Source of the DNA: a virus
IMG/VR virus record: IMGVR_UViG_3300029922_000118
Location: 1-45,737 of that record
DNA length: 45,737 bases
Direction: 5' to 3' (one strand)
Part shown: piece after piece, positions 25,602-33,703 of the stretch
How positions within the stretch are numbered: position 1 is the stretch's first letter
Layout: the number at the start of each line of letters is the position of its first letter
The notes under the pieces: generated by a model
The model's input: only the letters and a program-made list of their open reading frames with translations
The model's database searches: none
What the model was told of the DNA's origin: nothing
Program-made: the position numbers and the translations under genes

Positions 25602-28309
25602 TAGTCATACTCTCCTTCTGAGAACTTACCATTGAACATAGCCTTTACAATGATTCCTTTATAAGCATCAGAGCTAAGAGTAAGCTGCGGACATTCTCCT
25701 GTAAAGACGCCGCTGGAAGTATAAGTCTTTACTTGAGTAGAGTCGTTTACTACTATGGGAGTAAAGGTTCTATTTCCTACCTGAACATTAATAGTTCCTT
25801 CTCCTCTAGCTTTTACAACAACTCTAACTGTTGAAGGCTTGGCTCCAATCTTAAACTCTTCTTGTTTAAAGACTACTGTAAAAGGAGTGGCTGGGGTATA
25901 TTGAAAAAGGCTATTAAACTCATTCCCAAGAGTAAGAACTATAGGGAATGATATTGGAATAGCATTAGCTTCCGCAGTATTATAAGTTCCTTTAAAATTA
26001 ATATAAGCAAAAGGAGCTAGATACATATCTGGGATAGCATTATCAATAACCTTCTCCAAAGCCTGCCAAGTCACTGGCTCTATTCCATTTTGTTGTGTTA
26101 TAACCTCAGTCGTTGAACCAGTAGCATTCTCGGAAATAGTTACTGTTGTTGATCCTATAGCTGTAATTCTAGTATTATCTGGGATATATAAAGTAGCAGT
26201 AACTATATGTCCAACTACAAGTCCAGCTATAGAAGACACAGCAGTTATAATATTACTCCCTGTAGTAAGTGTTCCTGTAAAGGCCACATTTGTAGCTTGA
26301 TCTAAAGCAGTAGCACCAGCCGCACTTGCGAAAGTTGGCTCTACTTGCCCAGAGGAACCACAAGAAAGCGGACTTGTAGAGATGTAATTATTATTCTCAT
26401 ACGGTCTTTGTGACCAGCCATTAGAACCTTCTATAATTCTATCGGTAGATAGATATAAAGGAGCTAAATTAGCTATAACATTAGACCATCTCTGTGAAGC
26501 CCCCGGTGTGTGATCTTCTGCCCAAAAGCCAATATTATTAGCCGTGCATGTCCATATAACAGAACCATCTGTTATTGTTCCGTATATACCAGGTGTTGAA
26601 GGACATAAAGTGCCACTTGTCCCAGCTTGTGTGCATTCGTAAACAAGAGCATTGTTATAAATATCTGAACCTAAAGTCAGAATAATATCACCAAGAGCAT
26701 AAGCTGTGGAAGGAAGCCAACTAGTATTAAAAGCTACTCCCGGAGTAAAAGGAGTTGTTGGTTTAAGACATTCCCAAACAGCATCACCATCATTAGTAGT
26801 ATTACCCGGAGTAAAATCCCAAGTGGGTTCGGAAGTGCCACACATTCCAGAAGTCACTAATTTAAAAGGATAGTAATTTCTGAACTCACTAACTTGCCTA
26901 TTTAAAATGCATAGAGAGGCACTATAAAATGTATTAGCTCTCCAGTTAGGATAAGGAGATACTCCATTTAGAGCGTGCTCAGAGTAATTAACTGTGACAA
27001 CTTCTACAGAGCCTGAGCAACTTGTAACATCAACTTGAGCAATATTGCTTAGCATTAATAGCAGCTGTTCATTTGTTATAAGCACTCTTGTCCATCTTTG
27101 ACGCTCAATAGAATATTGCCAGACAATAATCTGATCTGTGTTTGTTGGTGAGCTGGGGGCGATGATTCCAGTCGTGAAGGCCAAAAGATAATAAAGATCA
27201 GCCTGAGCATTAAACCCACTCACATAATATGCAGGAGTAGGATTATAATAGTTATATGAAGCAACATCTCCACTTAGAAAAGGAACAGAATCATCAACAG
27301 CAGTGTTGATTGCTACCCCATAGGTGTTAATATCATTAAAGATCGCTGCTTTAGCAGTCCCACATATACCCTGTGGCGCGGCTCCAGAAAAGACAAAGAT
27401 ATCAGATTCTGAGACAAAGAATCCAAAATTACCGAATTGAGCTACTGTAGAAGAGAAATTAGAACCTACACCAAACTTAGAAGTCCAGAGTGTAGTAAAA
27501 TCAAAAGGCTGTACAGAAACAGCCGTAGGAGTCATCTGAGTAAGACCTTCTGTTCTAAGAAGGTACATAACATTACCCATAGAGAATGATCCTACTATTT
27601 CCGTGGAGGAATCAGTAAGAGTGTTATAGCCAGCCCCAGTCCTAGTAGGTGCTACGACTTCTGGATTAAACTGCGTATAGCCATAAGGAGCACTCCATGA
27701 GACTCGGGCCGGCGAATATCCATCAACCTCTTGGTATACATTAAGATGGATAAGATAACCAGAAATCACATTCATATGCAAGCCGACTGAGTAGCCAACT
27801 TCTCCAGCTACATAACTAAGACCTGGAGTATAAACAGCATATTGGTAAACTGCGGTAGCCACATCTAACATAGGGATATACGCAATGCTATTAATTACCT
27901 GTACAGGTCGATTCCCATAAGGAATTGCTGGCGTCAAAGGATTTACAAAGTCATAGACAAAAGAAAATACTCCGGAATTATTGGTGTAGGTATAAGTATT
28001 ACCAAACTGATCTAGCGCACAGAGATAGTTACCACAGTTGAAGACATAGAGAATATATGCCCCTTCAACATGGCCATCAAGTACAAACACATAAGTCCCA
28101 TCAGGTCTAGTGGGGCAATTAGGACTTACAGTGACTAAAACTCCATTCTGCACTACTAGATTATCACACTGGACAAAATCATTCGCCGGAATATCAGTAG
28201 GATATTGACTCGAATTTACCCCACCCCACGGAGATTCATAAACAGCCCGGAATGCTAATCCAGAAGGATTCTGAGGAGTAGGTTGGCTTTGTATAATTCC
28301 GCTTGGCAT
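25601..28309 (-). CDS. Tail nozzle / tubular B-like protein, 902 aa
   Basis: Beta-rich, with the N-terminal pattern of podoviral nozzle proteins: ESPWGGVNSSQYPTDIPAN then CDNLVVQNGVLVTVSPN, comparable to the start of gp12 of T7 and gp10 of P22. The middle contains repeated short modules with Trp and Cys (TSEPTWDF, GDAVWECL, DGSVIWTC) that look like internally duplicated carbohydrate-binding-like insertions. The C-terminal part returns to long beta strands. GGAG precedes the ATG. The tail call is firm from context; the exact homology is moderate. Confidence 0.7.
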   Translation of the reverse strand: MPSGIIQSQPTPQNPSGLAFRAVYESPWGGVNSSQYPTDIPANDFVQCDNLVVQNGVLVTVSPNCPTRPDGTYVFVLDGHVEGAYILYVFNCGNYLCALDQFGNTYTYTNNSGVFSFVYDFVNPLTPAIPYGNRPVQVINSIAYIPMLDVATAVYQYAVYTPGLSYVAGEVGYSVGLHMNVISGYLIHLNVYQEVDGYSPARVSWSAPYGYTQFNPEVVAPTRTGAGYNTLTDSSTEIVGSFSMGNVMYLLRTEGLTQMTPTAVSVQPFDFTTLWTSKFGVGSNFSSTVAQFGNFGFFVSESDIFVFSGAAPQGICGTAKAAIFNDINTYGVAINTAVDDSVPFLSGDVASYNYYNPTPAYYVSGFNAQADLYYLLAFTTGIIAPSSPTNTDQIIVWQYSIERQRWTRVLITNEQLLLMLSNIAQVDVTSCSGSVEVVTVNYSEHALNGVSPYPNWRANTFYSASLCILNRQVSEFRNYYPFKLVTSGMCGTSEPTWDFTPGNTTNDGDAVWECLKPTTPFTPGVAFNTSWLPSTAYALGDIILTLGSDIYNNALVYECTQAGTSGTLCPSTPGIYGTITDGSVIWTCTANNIGFWAEDHTPGASQRWSNVIANLAPLYLSTDRIIEGSNGWSQRPYENNNYISTSPLSCGSSGQVEPTFASAAGATALDQATNVAFTGTLTTGSNIITAVSSIAGLVVGHIVTATLYIPDNTRITAIGSTTVTISENATGSTTEVITQQNGIEPVTWQALEKVIDNAIPDMYLAPFAYINFKGTYNTAEANAIPISFPIVLTLGNEFNSLFQYTPATPFTVVFKQEEFKIGAKPSTVRVVVKARGEGTINVQVGNRTFTPIVVNDSTQVKTYTSSGVFTGECPQLTLSSDAYKGIIVKAMFNGKFSEGEYD

Positions 28310-28338
28310 ATCTATGAATCTCCGTCTGAGGTTAGAGG

Positions 28339-28611
28339 TTATTTATGTACTACGACTGTCACAATACCGGAGCTGATTAATGTGATATGAAAACCCTCGA
28401 CCCACCGAAAGTCTCCAAAATCCATAACATCCCCAGTAGTATTAGTCTTGCTATTGATAATTGTTCGTCCGGCATTATCAAGGATTGTCAATGTATCAGT
28501 CCCGTTCGCTGTAAAATCCTGCCAGACTAGAGATTTTACATAAACTGGAAAAGTAGCAATAACCCCAGCAGTGTCTAGACTCCAAGGATTACCAGTAGTA
28601 TTATTCGCCAT
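28339..28611 (-). CDS. Small beta-rich structural protein, 90 aa
   Basis: The sequence has alternating strands (VIATFPVYVKSLVWQDF, GFHITLISSGIVTVVVH), typical of small virion head-completion or decoration proteins. AAGGAG precedes the ATG. It lies between the 223-aa structural protein and the tail nozzle gene. No family is recognised. Confidence 0.55.
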   Translation of the reverse strand: MANNTTGNPWSLDTAGVIATFPVYVKSLVWQDFTANGTDTLTILDNAGRTIINSKTNTTGDVMDFGDFRWVEGFHITLISSGIVTVVVHK

Positions 28612-28622
28612 TCTGGTTCTCC

Positions 28623-29294
28623 TTAGTTATAGTTATAAGACACTAGAAGTTCAACGCCGTAGATTACTGCTGAGCCAGTCGCAGAACCAGTTACTGTCCA
28701 GACCAGAGGATAGCACGCATTTAGAGCAGTAAGAAACGCTGGAGTAGTAACAGCCACTGGAGTTACAGAAGGGCCAGTGGTTTGGACGGCCAGGGACAAA
28801 GCTCCTGTGAGAGGAATCGCAGTAGTAGCCGGAGCCACATTATTTGCAAATACTACCTTATTAAGGGCCACAGAATTAGCAGTAATAGTTGCCGTCAGAT
28901 TCTTGTAGATGAAGTTCATCCCATTAATCTGAATCCCTTTAGGACGAGAGGTAAGATTATTAAACTGCGTAGCGCCAGTAAAAGGAGGATTACCGTTACT
29001 ATTAAAAGGAGCAGTAAAAGTAGCTGGGGGAGTTGGCAAGAAATTAGCTCCACCCGCTGCTGTAGAACCCCATTGCTCTTGCGAATAATCCTGCACACCA
29101 TACCGAGCTAGGATTCGGGCCGCGAGGTCAATATAGAAAGTCGCTGTAGCAGTAGCCGCCACAGTCGCAGTCACAACACCGCTAGTTACTGAAGCCGTTG
29201 CAGAGGCCGTAGTATCCATAGCTGCTGTAACTGGAATAAAAAGAATCCCATCCGGCACTGGCGTATCTTGCTGGTAAACACCTTGAGTACGCAT
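28623..29294 (-). CDS. Hypothetical virion protein, 223 aa
   Basis: Thr/Ala/Val-rich, beta-type, with an early segment of alternating TATVAATATATFY strands and a later RPKGIQINGMNFIYKNL. The C-terminus is VIYGVELLVSYNYN. Its place after the major capsid and endolysin genes suggests a head-surface or head-tail protein. No enzyme motif or known family is visible. Confidence 0.55.
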   Translation of the reverse strand: MRTQGVYQQDTPVPDGILFIPVTAAMDTTASATASVTSGVVTATVAATATATFYIDLAARILARYGVQDYSQEQWGSTAAGGANFLPTPPATFTAPFNSNGNPPFTGATQFNNLTSRPKGIQINGMNFIYKNLTATITANSVALNKVVFANNVAPATTAIPLTGALSLAVQTTGPSVTPVAVTTPAFLTALNACYPLVWTVTGSATGSAVIYGVELLVSYNYN

Positions 29295-29352
29295 ATATTA
29301 TATCCTTCTCCCTAGAGTGCAGTGCGCTAGGTCGCGGTTAGAGGATTAAGAC

Positions 29353-29622
29353 TTAGATAAATATGTCGTTATTCTCAATATCTAAGGTTGGTTCTGTGAG
29401 CTTAGGGTCAGGTTTAAGATCTGGGTCTTGGACTATAGTAGCCATATACTGAGCTTCTGCGAGGGCTATCTCACCGATAAGAGGAAAAGAATCAAAATCA
29501 TCCGAACACTTCAAAACTCCCCGCTGCCATTGCAGTTCGGAGAGCTTAGTCTTTTCACCACACACACCACAGAAATGCCACGGGCCTTCTTTATAAGTAT
29601 GTCTTATTCCGTATTGAGGCAT
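29353..29622 (-). CDS. Zinc-ribbon head-region protein, 89 aa
   Basis: The N-terminal 45 residues have HFCGVCGEKTKLSELQWQ and RGVLKCSDDFDS. This is the short zinc-ribbon pattern found in many tailed phages next to capsid and tail genes; the fourth Cys is replaced here by Asp or Phe, so the site may use another ligand. AGGAGG precedes the ATG. Its function is unknown in all these phages. Confidence 0.62.
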   Translation of the reverse strand: MPQYGIRHTYKEGPWHFCGVCGEKTKLSELQWQRGVLKCSDDFDSFPLIGEIALAEAQYMATIVQDPDLKPDPKLTEPTLDIENNDIFI

Positions 29623-29633
29623 CTTTATACCTC

Positions 29634-30047
29634 CTACTTATAAAAAGTGTGATGGCCTATGATTCCTGTAGATGGATGTTCTGTAGGTTTGCGAATGATA
29701 TTATCTACAAACCAGCCGCTAGTAGTTGCAGCTACGTTAGCATAATAAAGTGCGCCACCTGTAATATCCTGTGTCCCGATATTAAGAATCTTAGTGGAAA
29801 TATCTTGTGCTGATTTCCAGGCCGCGTCTGCTACAGGAGGCCAGAGAATAGTCTCTGGATCGCTGTGGACAGTCATAGAAGTGAACTGATTCTTAGCTGT
29901 GCAAATCTCATAGATGCTCTTATTATAGGTTATAGCCCTATTCCTAATAACACATCCTACTCCAAGCATCCCTTGCTCACCTTCTCCACGAGCTTCTCGA
30001 TAAAGAGTAAGTGCTAGAACTGTAAAATCTGAGTTAGTATAAATCAT
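29634..30047 (-). CDS. SleB-type cell wall hydrolase (endolysin)
   Basis: 137 residues from ATG 30047, which has AAGGA nine bases ahead; a TTG at 30077 is in frame but less likely. The motif LYREARGEGEQGMLGVG near residues 18-34, with its catalytic Glu, and VIRNRA are diagnostic of the SleB/CwlJ hydrolase family. NQFTSM and GALYYAN match the rest of the domain. These enzymes cleave peptidoglycan glycan strands. There is no signal peptide, so release needs a holin. It probably serves as endolysin and lies within the virion operon, right after the capsid gene. Confidence 0.87.
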   Translation of the reverse strand: MIYTNSDFTVLALTLYREARGEGEQGMLGVGCVIRNRAITYNKSIYEICTAKNQFTSMTVHSDPETILWPPVADAAWKSAQDISTKILNIGTQDITGGALYYANVAATTSGWFVDNIIRKPTEHPSTGIIGHHTFYK

Positions 30048-30086
30048 CTTTATAATCCTTTTTAAAATCTTAATCAAGAGCGGGAG

Positions 30087-30180
30087 GAGAAGAGGGTCAT
30101 AACTCCTCTTCTCTACTCCGGCTTCTTGATATTATACTCAGAGCCTCACATCGCATAGCGAGGAGGTTATAGAGTATAAT
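30087..30180 (-). other. Two hairpins downstream of the capsid gene
   Basis: In the 140-base gap between capsid and endolysin, ATTATACTC at 30131-30139 pairs with GAGTATAAT at 30172-30180, with an inner CCTC/GAGG helix. GAGAAGAGG at 30087-30095 pairs with CCTCTTCTC at 30105-30113. On the minus-strand message both lie after the capsid stop. There is no U-run, so they are probably mRNA-stabilising or attenuating structures rather than a full terminator. Confidence 0.6.
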
Positions 30181-30187
30181 CTTTTAA

Positions 30188-31150
30188 TTACGGCCCATTT
30201 GAACCCCAGGTTCCTAGCCAATCAGTAGCACCCGCGCTCATTCTCATAGTGGTCTTCTGTTTAATAGCGTCGGTATCAAAATCATCATCGAAAGAATCCT
30301 TAGGCGCACGGCGCATAAAGACATTAAGAGAATGATTCTTCTTACCCGATACCATAAACCAAGCGCTCTGAGAGGTAAGATAATGACAAACCATGAAGGT
30401 GAGATCTTCACCAATCAAGGAGTTAATATCATTATCTCCGGTTCCTGGTTTACCAGAGCTTCCGAGAAGCTCACGGGCAATGAACTTAAGCTCCGGTGGA
30501 ATCACAATCTTCTCAGGACGAAGAGTGATAGGGAGTCCTTGCGAATCAACCATGCGCTCAAACTGAATTGAAGCAAGCTGAATAGCAGTAAAACTCAAAT
30601 CAAGAGCCGTCGAAGGACTATTGGGATAAGTACCAGCAGCATAAATCACATTGCTGAGAGCACTCCACTGCGCAGTAGCAGCAGGGCCGCCAAGAAGCGG
30701 GTGCTGGCTGTTAAACAATGGAAGCCCATCTGTAGTAGTAACATTGCTAGAGAACCCCTGATTAAAAGTATTCCATGCAACGATTTCCTTGGTATAACGA
30801 ATAGAACGAGCAAGGGACTTAGGTGCCTGATTGATTATCCCATACTTATCATCTTCCATCAACTCAGCAGAGGTACGAACTCCGAGAGCATAGGTAAGAT
30901 GAATATACCGCTTATCGCCACCTTGAATCATTGACGTATAAGCTACGGGAGTATTCTCTGGCTTCTCCTGCAATGGCCCAAAACCGGCCATTTTAAGATC
31001 CTGCTCATATTCTGAATCCGAGGTCATTACATTAAAAACGCTAGGATATTCTTCAGCACGCTGTTCTGTCTCCTGCGCATCAACATAAATCTTATGCAAC
31101 CCCGGAGCCATAAGTTTTGGATATGCTCCACGAACCTGTGTTCCAGCCAT
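30188..31150 (-). CDS. Major capsid protein
   Basis: 320 residues, with features of an HK97-fold head protein: early SVFNVMTSDSEYEQDLK, then TYALGVRTSAELMEDDKYG and the helix LARSIRYTKEIVAWNTF that resembles Mu-like gpT capsid proteins. PLFNSQHPL near 145 and PEKIVIPPELKFIARELL near 207-224 follow in order. Context agrees: decoration protein, scaffold, portal and terminases are upstream. AAGGA precedes the ATG. The call is confident for role and moderate for subfamily. Confidence 0.88.
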   Translation of the reverse strand: MAGTQVRGAYPKLMAPGLHKIYVDAQETEQRAEEYPSVFNVMTSDSEYEQDLKMAGFGPLQEKPENTPVAYTSMIQGGDKRYIHLTYALGVRTSAELMEDDKYGIINQAPKSLARSIRYTKEIVAWNTFNQGFSSNVTTTDGLPLFNSQHPLLGGPAATAQWSALSNVIYAAGTYPNSPSTALDLSFTAIQLASIQFERMVDSQGLPITLRPEKIVIPPELKFIARELLGSSGKPGTGDNDINSLIGEDLTFMVCHYLTSQSAWFMVSGKKNHSLNVFMRRAPKDSFDDDFDTDAIKQKTTMRMSAGATDWLGTWGSNGP

Positions 31151-31180
31151 AATTATGGTTCCTTTCTTTTAAAAGTTTAA

Positions 31181-31813
31181 TTAATTAGGAAGCTGCCGAG
31201 CTGATGCAAGGACAACAAAACGAACCCGAGCATTTACAATAAGCCCATCGATAGGATTAATCCCTACGACTGTAACTACTGTATTAGTCCCCGGAGTTAC
31301 TTTACCAGCATCGACATACCATTGACCATTAGCATCAATAGTAAGTCCATACTGAGTTCCGATAGAAGCCTGTGTAGGAGTATAATCCGCTGCTACAGTA
31401 CCAGCACTGTTATCAAACTGACCTTCAAAGATAGTATTTCCGACCGCCTGTTCGAAAAGCGTCCGACCATCTGTGATGGGAGTACCCTCTGCAATATTTA
31501 CTGCAGAAGCCTGATAAGGTACATTCCCATAAGTCTGAATCGCGCCCGGAGGTCCGATCTGCCCAAAAGGAGTAGGCGCCCCCTTACCAGAGGAAGCCAA
31601 GTTAGAAGCAGGAATCAAACTAAATCCAGCAATACCCGCTGCGACAGTAGTCCCATCCCAAGCCTGTACAAAGCCCCCAGAAAGTTGCACCGGAGTACCA
31701 ATTTTAAACGTCTGTGACAATTTCTCAGGAATAGATGCAGTAAGAGGAGTGCTATTAGAAGTTGACTCCACTGACCCAATCTGTTCGTGATATGTAAGAT
31801 TTGGACCCGCCAT
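31181..31813 (-). CDS. Capsid decoration-like protein, 210 aa
   Basis: The sequence has TFKIGTPVQLSGGFVQAWDG and GIAGFSLIPAS. This resembles the beta-barrel proteins encoded directly before many phage major capsid genes, which stabilise the capsid surface. The C-terminus has DANGQWYVDAGK and a Val-rich strand. There are 30 bases between its stop and the capsid ATG. It could also be a minor capsid protein. Confidence 0.65.
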   Translation of the reverse strand: MAGPNLTYHEQIGSVESTSNSTPLTASIPEKLSQTFKIGTPVQLSGGFVQAWDGTTVAAGIAGFSLIPASNLASSGKGAPTPFGQIGPPGAIQTYGNVPYQASAVNIAEGTPITDGRTLFEQAVGNTIFEGQFDNSAGTVAADYTPTQASIGTQYGLTIDANGQWYVDAGKVTPGTNTVVTVVGINPIDGLIVNARVRFVVLASARQLPN

Positions 31814-31847
31814 ATTTTTAATCCTTTCTTAAATTAAGAATCTGTTA

Positions 31848-32651
31848 TTAAACCTCAATGCCTGGGGTATAGAATTCCATCTTTCCTTCTCTACGAGCTG
31901 CCTCATAGTCAGAACTAAGGCCCGCCTCACGAAAAGTTCCGGCTGCAACATCCATACCTTTCTTAGCAGCATTTGTTTGTTTTGTAGCATTAATCGCTCT
32001 CATATAAGCATGACGAAGTGCTTGAAAATAAGTTGCTTTGTCAATCTTCATACATACTACATCATAGTATGAGTAGTGGCCTTCTGAGTCTTTGGCTACT
32101 TCGTGAGAGAGGTTGTTGATAAGATCTTCCTCTTCTACATAAGTAAAGCCCTTAGCAATACATCCTCCAAGACGCTGAGGATGCTTATTTACCCAGCGAG
32201 CTTCATAGTTCTTATCCCTAAGATCAACCTTAAGAATATCAGCATCCATAAAAGGCTTTGCTGCGATTGGGATGTCGAGGTTAAAGATATCTTCCTGAGT
32301 AAGTTCAGAGAAGTTAATAATTGGAGCTGCTTCTTTACTTAGAACCTGGCCAGCTTTTGAAGAATCAAACTTAGCTTCTTTAATCTTCTTAACTGTTTGA
32401 GCTTCCATAAGTTTTGAGAAGGCTATAATCTGTTCAGGAGTAAAAACTCCTGAAGCTGCTTCTGTAGCCTCAGCCACCTTCTGTTCATCGTGACTTAGGG
32501 GAATTACTGGCTTTACCTTAAGTTTAGGACGCACATAAGGTGCTGGGGCTGCTTGAGGAATAGCCTCGACTTTAAGATCAAAAGAATCCTCAGAACTAAG
32601 ACTCTCTGTACCCACGATCGGACCATTATCTATAAGAGGATTATTAGACAT
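31848..32651 (-). CDS. Hypothetical head-morphogenesis protein, 267 aa
   Basis: The N-terminal 100 residues are Pro/Glu/Lys-rich and probably disordered. The C-terminal half holds a compact domain: VDLRDKNYEARWVNKHPQR, GGCIAKGFTYVEEEDL and YYDVVCMKIDKATYFQALRH. This domain recurs in phage genes near the capsid, but its function is not known to me. It begins with an eight-base overlap with the scaffold-like gene upstream. It may be a scaffold or capsid-associated regulator. Confidence 0.6.
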   Translation of the reverse strand: MSNNPLIDNGPIVGTESLSSEDSFDLKVEAIPQAAPAPYVRPKLKVKPVIPLSHDEQKVAEATEAASGVFTPEQIIAFSKLMEAQTVKKIKEAKFDSSKAGQVLSKEAAPIINFSELTQEDIFNLDIPIAAKPFMDADILKVDLRDKNYEARWVNKHPQRLGGCIAKGFTYVEEEDLINNLSHEVAKDSEGHYSYYDVVCMKIDKATYFQALRHAYMRAINATKQTNAAKKGMDVAAGTFREAGLSSDYEAARREGKMEFYTPGIEV

Positions 32652-33351
32652 ATTGCACTTCCTTACGAGCAGCAGCCCATTCTTTCTTGTTCATTCCGAA
32701 TTTACCAGCAATAATCTCTTCTTGAGCTGTGAGAACATCTTCCTCTTCCTCAGCCCCACGACCAGAATGGCCACCTGTTCCCTTGGAATCAAAGGTCGCA
32801 GCTTGTGCCCGCGTCTTTAGCTTACCTTCATTAATCTCAGTAATATGATCTGCTAGAACTACTTTATAGCAATTCTCAATAGCTTGAACATCACACTGAT
32901 TCTTCAAAGGCTGTTGTGCAATAAGAGCATCTACCTTGGATTTAAAATCCCCATGATAATACTCTTTTTCATTGAGAACATCCTGCTTAGTTGCACGTGC
33001 CGCCATGACTAGCAAGGCTTGATTAGTAGGCTGTAGGAGCTTCCGAGTAGCCCCCTCTGGGTCATCAAGCCAATCAGTAGCATCTATATTCGCCTCTGCT
33101 GCTCTACGCTCGTCTGCAATCTTCTTAGCTGCAGCTGCTTTCTCAGCACTCTGTGAAGCAATAAAGTCTATCACAGGCTGCATCTTAGCATCGAAAGAGG
33201 TCTGCATCTCGCCGAACTTAGTCTCGATAGAATCAATCTTCTCAAGCTTCGATTTCACTTCCGAAGGCTTAAGTTCAATATCATCTGTCCCACCGTCATT
33301 ACCACTCTTATCTTCTCTCTGCTGCTGTGCTTCCTTATTAAACCATCCCAT
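32644..33351 (-). CDS. Probable scaffolding protein
   Basis: 235 residues, acidic and helical, with coiled-coil stretches (SEVKSKLEKIDSIETKF; AEKAAAAKKIADERRAAEA) and a Lys/Arg-containing C-terminal helix NKKEWAAARKEVQ that could bind the capsid, as in other phage scaffolds. Its place between portal and capsid agrees. GAGGG precedes the ATG. No protease motif was seen. Confidence 0.68.
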   Translation of the reverse strand: MGWFNKEAQQQREDKSGNDGGTDDIELKPSEVKSKLEKIDSIETKFGEMQTSFDAKMQPVIDFIASQSAEKAAAAKKIADERRAAEANIDATDWLDDPEGATRKLLQPTNQALLVMAARATKQDVLNEKEYYHGDFKSKVDALIAQQPLKNQCDVQAIENCYKVVLADHITEINEGKLKTRAQAATFDSKGTGGHSGRGAEEEEDVLTAQEEIIAGKFGMNKKEWAAARKEVQYV

Positions 33352-33385
33352 ACTAATACCCTCTTTCAGTTTATGACTCTGAATT

Positions 33386-33703
33386 TTAATCCTGATCTTT
33401 TAACTTATATTGCTTAAGAATCCTTGAAAGTCCGAATAAATCATCAAGGGCTCTTGAATAACCAGAGGCTCTACTAAGAGCCAAGGCAGATGCTTCTGTA
33501 GTGTCATACTTTTTTTCAAGTACTTCATCTACCAGAAGCATCTTATTGCTAATTAGGAACTCGGCCACCAGCTTGAACTCCGCCGACTGGAATAGCGCCT
33601 CCACCTTCTGCTTGCTGTGGAACAGCCGCTCCACCGCCTTGCTGTTCTCCACCAGCTCTATTTGTGGGTTGAGTTCCTGCGCCATTGCTAGGAGGTTGTC
33701 CAT
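33386..33703 (-). CDS. Small head protein overlapping the portal 3' end
   Basis: 105 residues, helical and mixed-charge (AVERLFHSKQKVEALFQ; ASGYSRALDDLFGL). The ATG at 33703 follows GAGGA by eight bases. Its first 155 bases overlap the portal gene in another frame, where the portal C-terminus is only Gly/Gln/Pro-rich. An internal ATG at 33541, just past the portal stop, would remove the overlap but lacks a ribosome-binding site. The overlap appears real, with the portal tail as the less constrained frame. Confidence 0.58.
   Translation of the reverse strand: MDNLLAMAQELNPQIELVENSKAVERLFHSKQKVEALFQSAEFKLVAEFLISNKMLLVDEVLEKKYDTTEASALALSRASGYSRALDDLFGLSRILKQYKLKDQD

Noticed and set aside
31322-31717. 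131-aa plus-strand frame over the decoration gene
   Set aside because: Ser/Arg-rich antisense shadow; the minus gene has a start signal and fits the operon.
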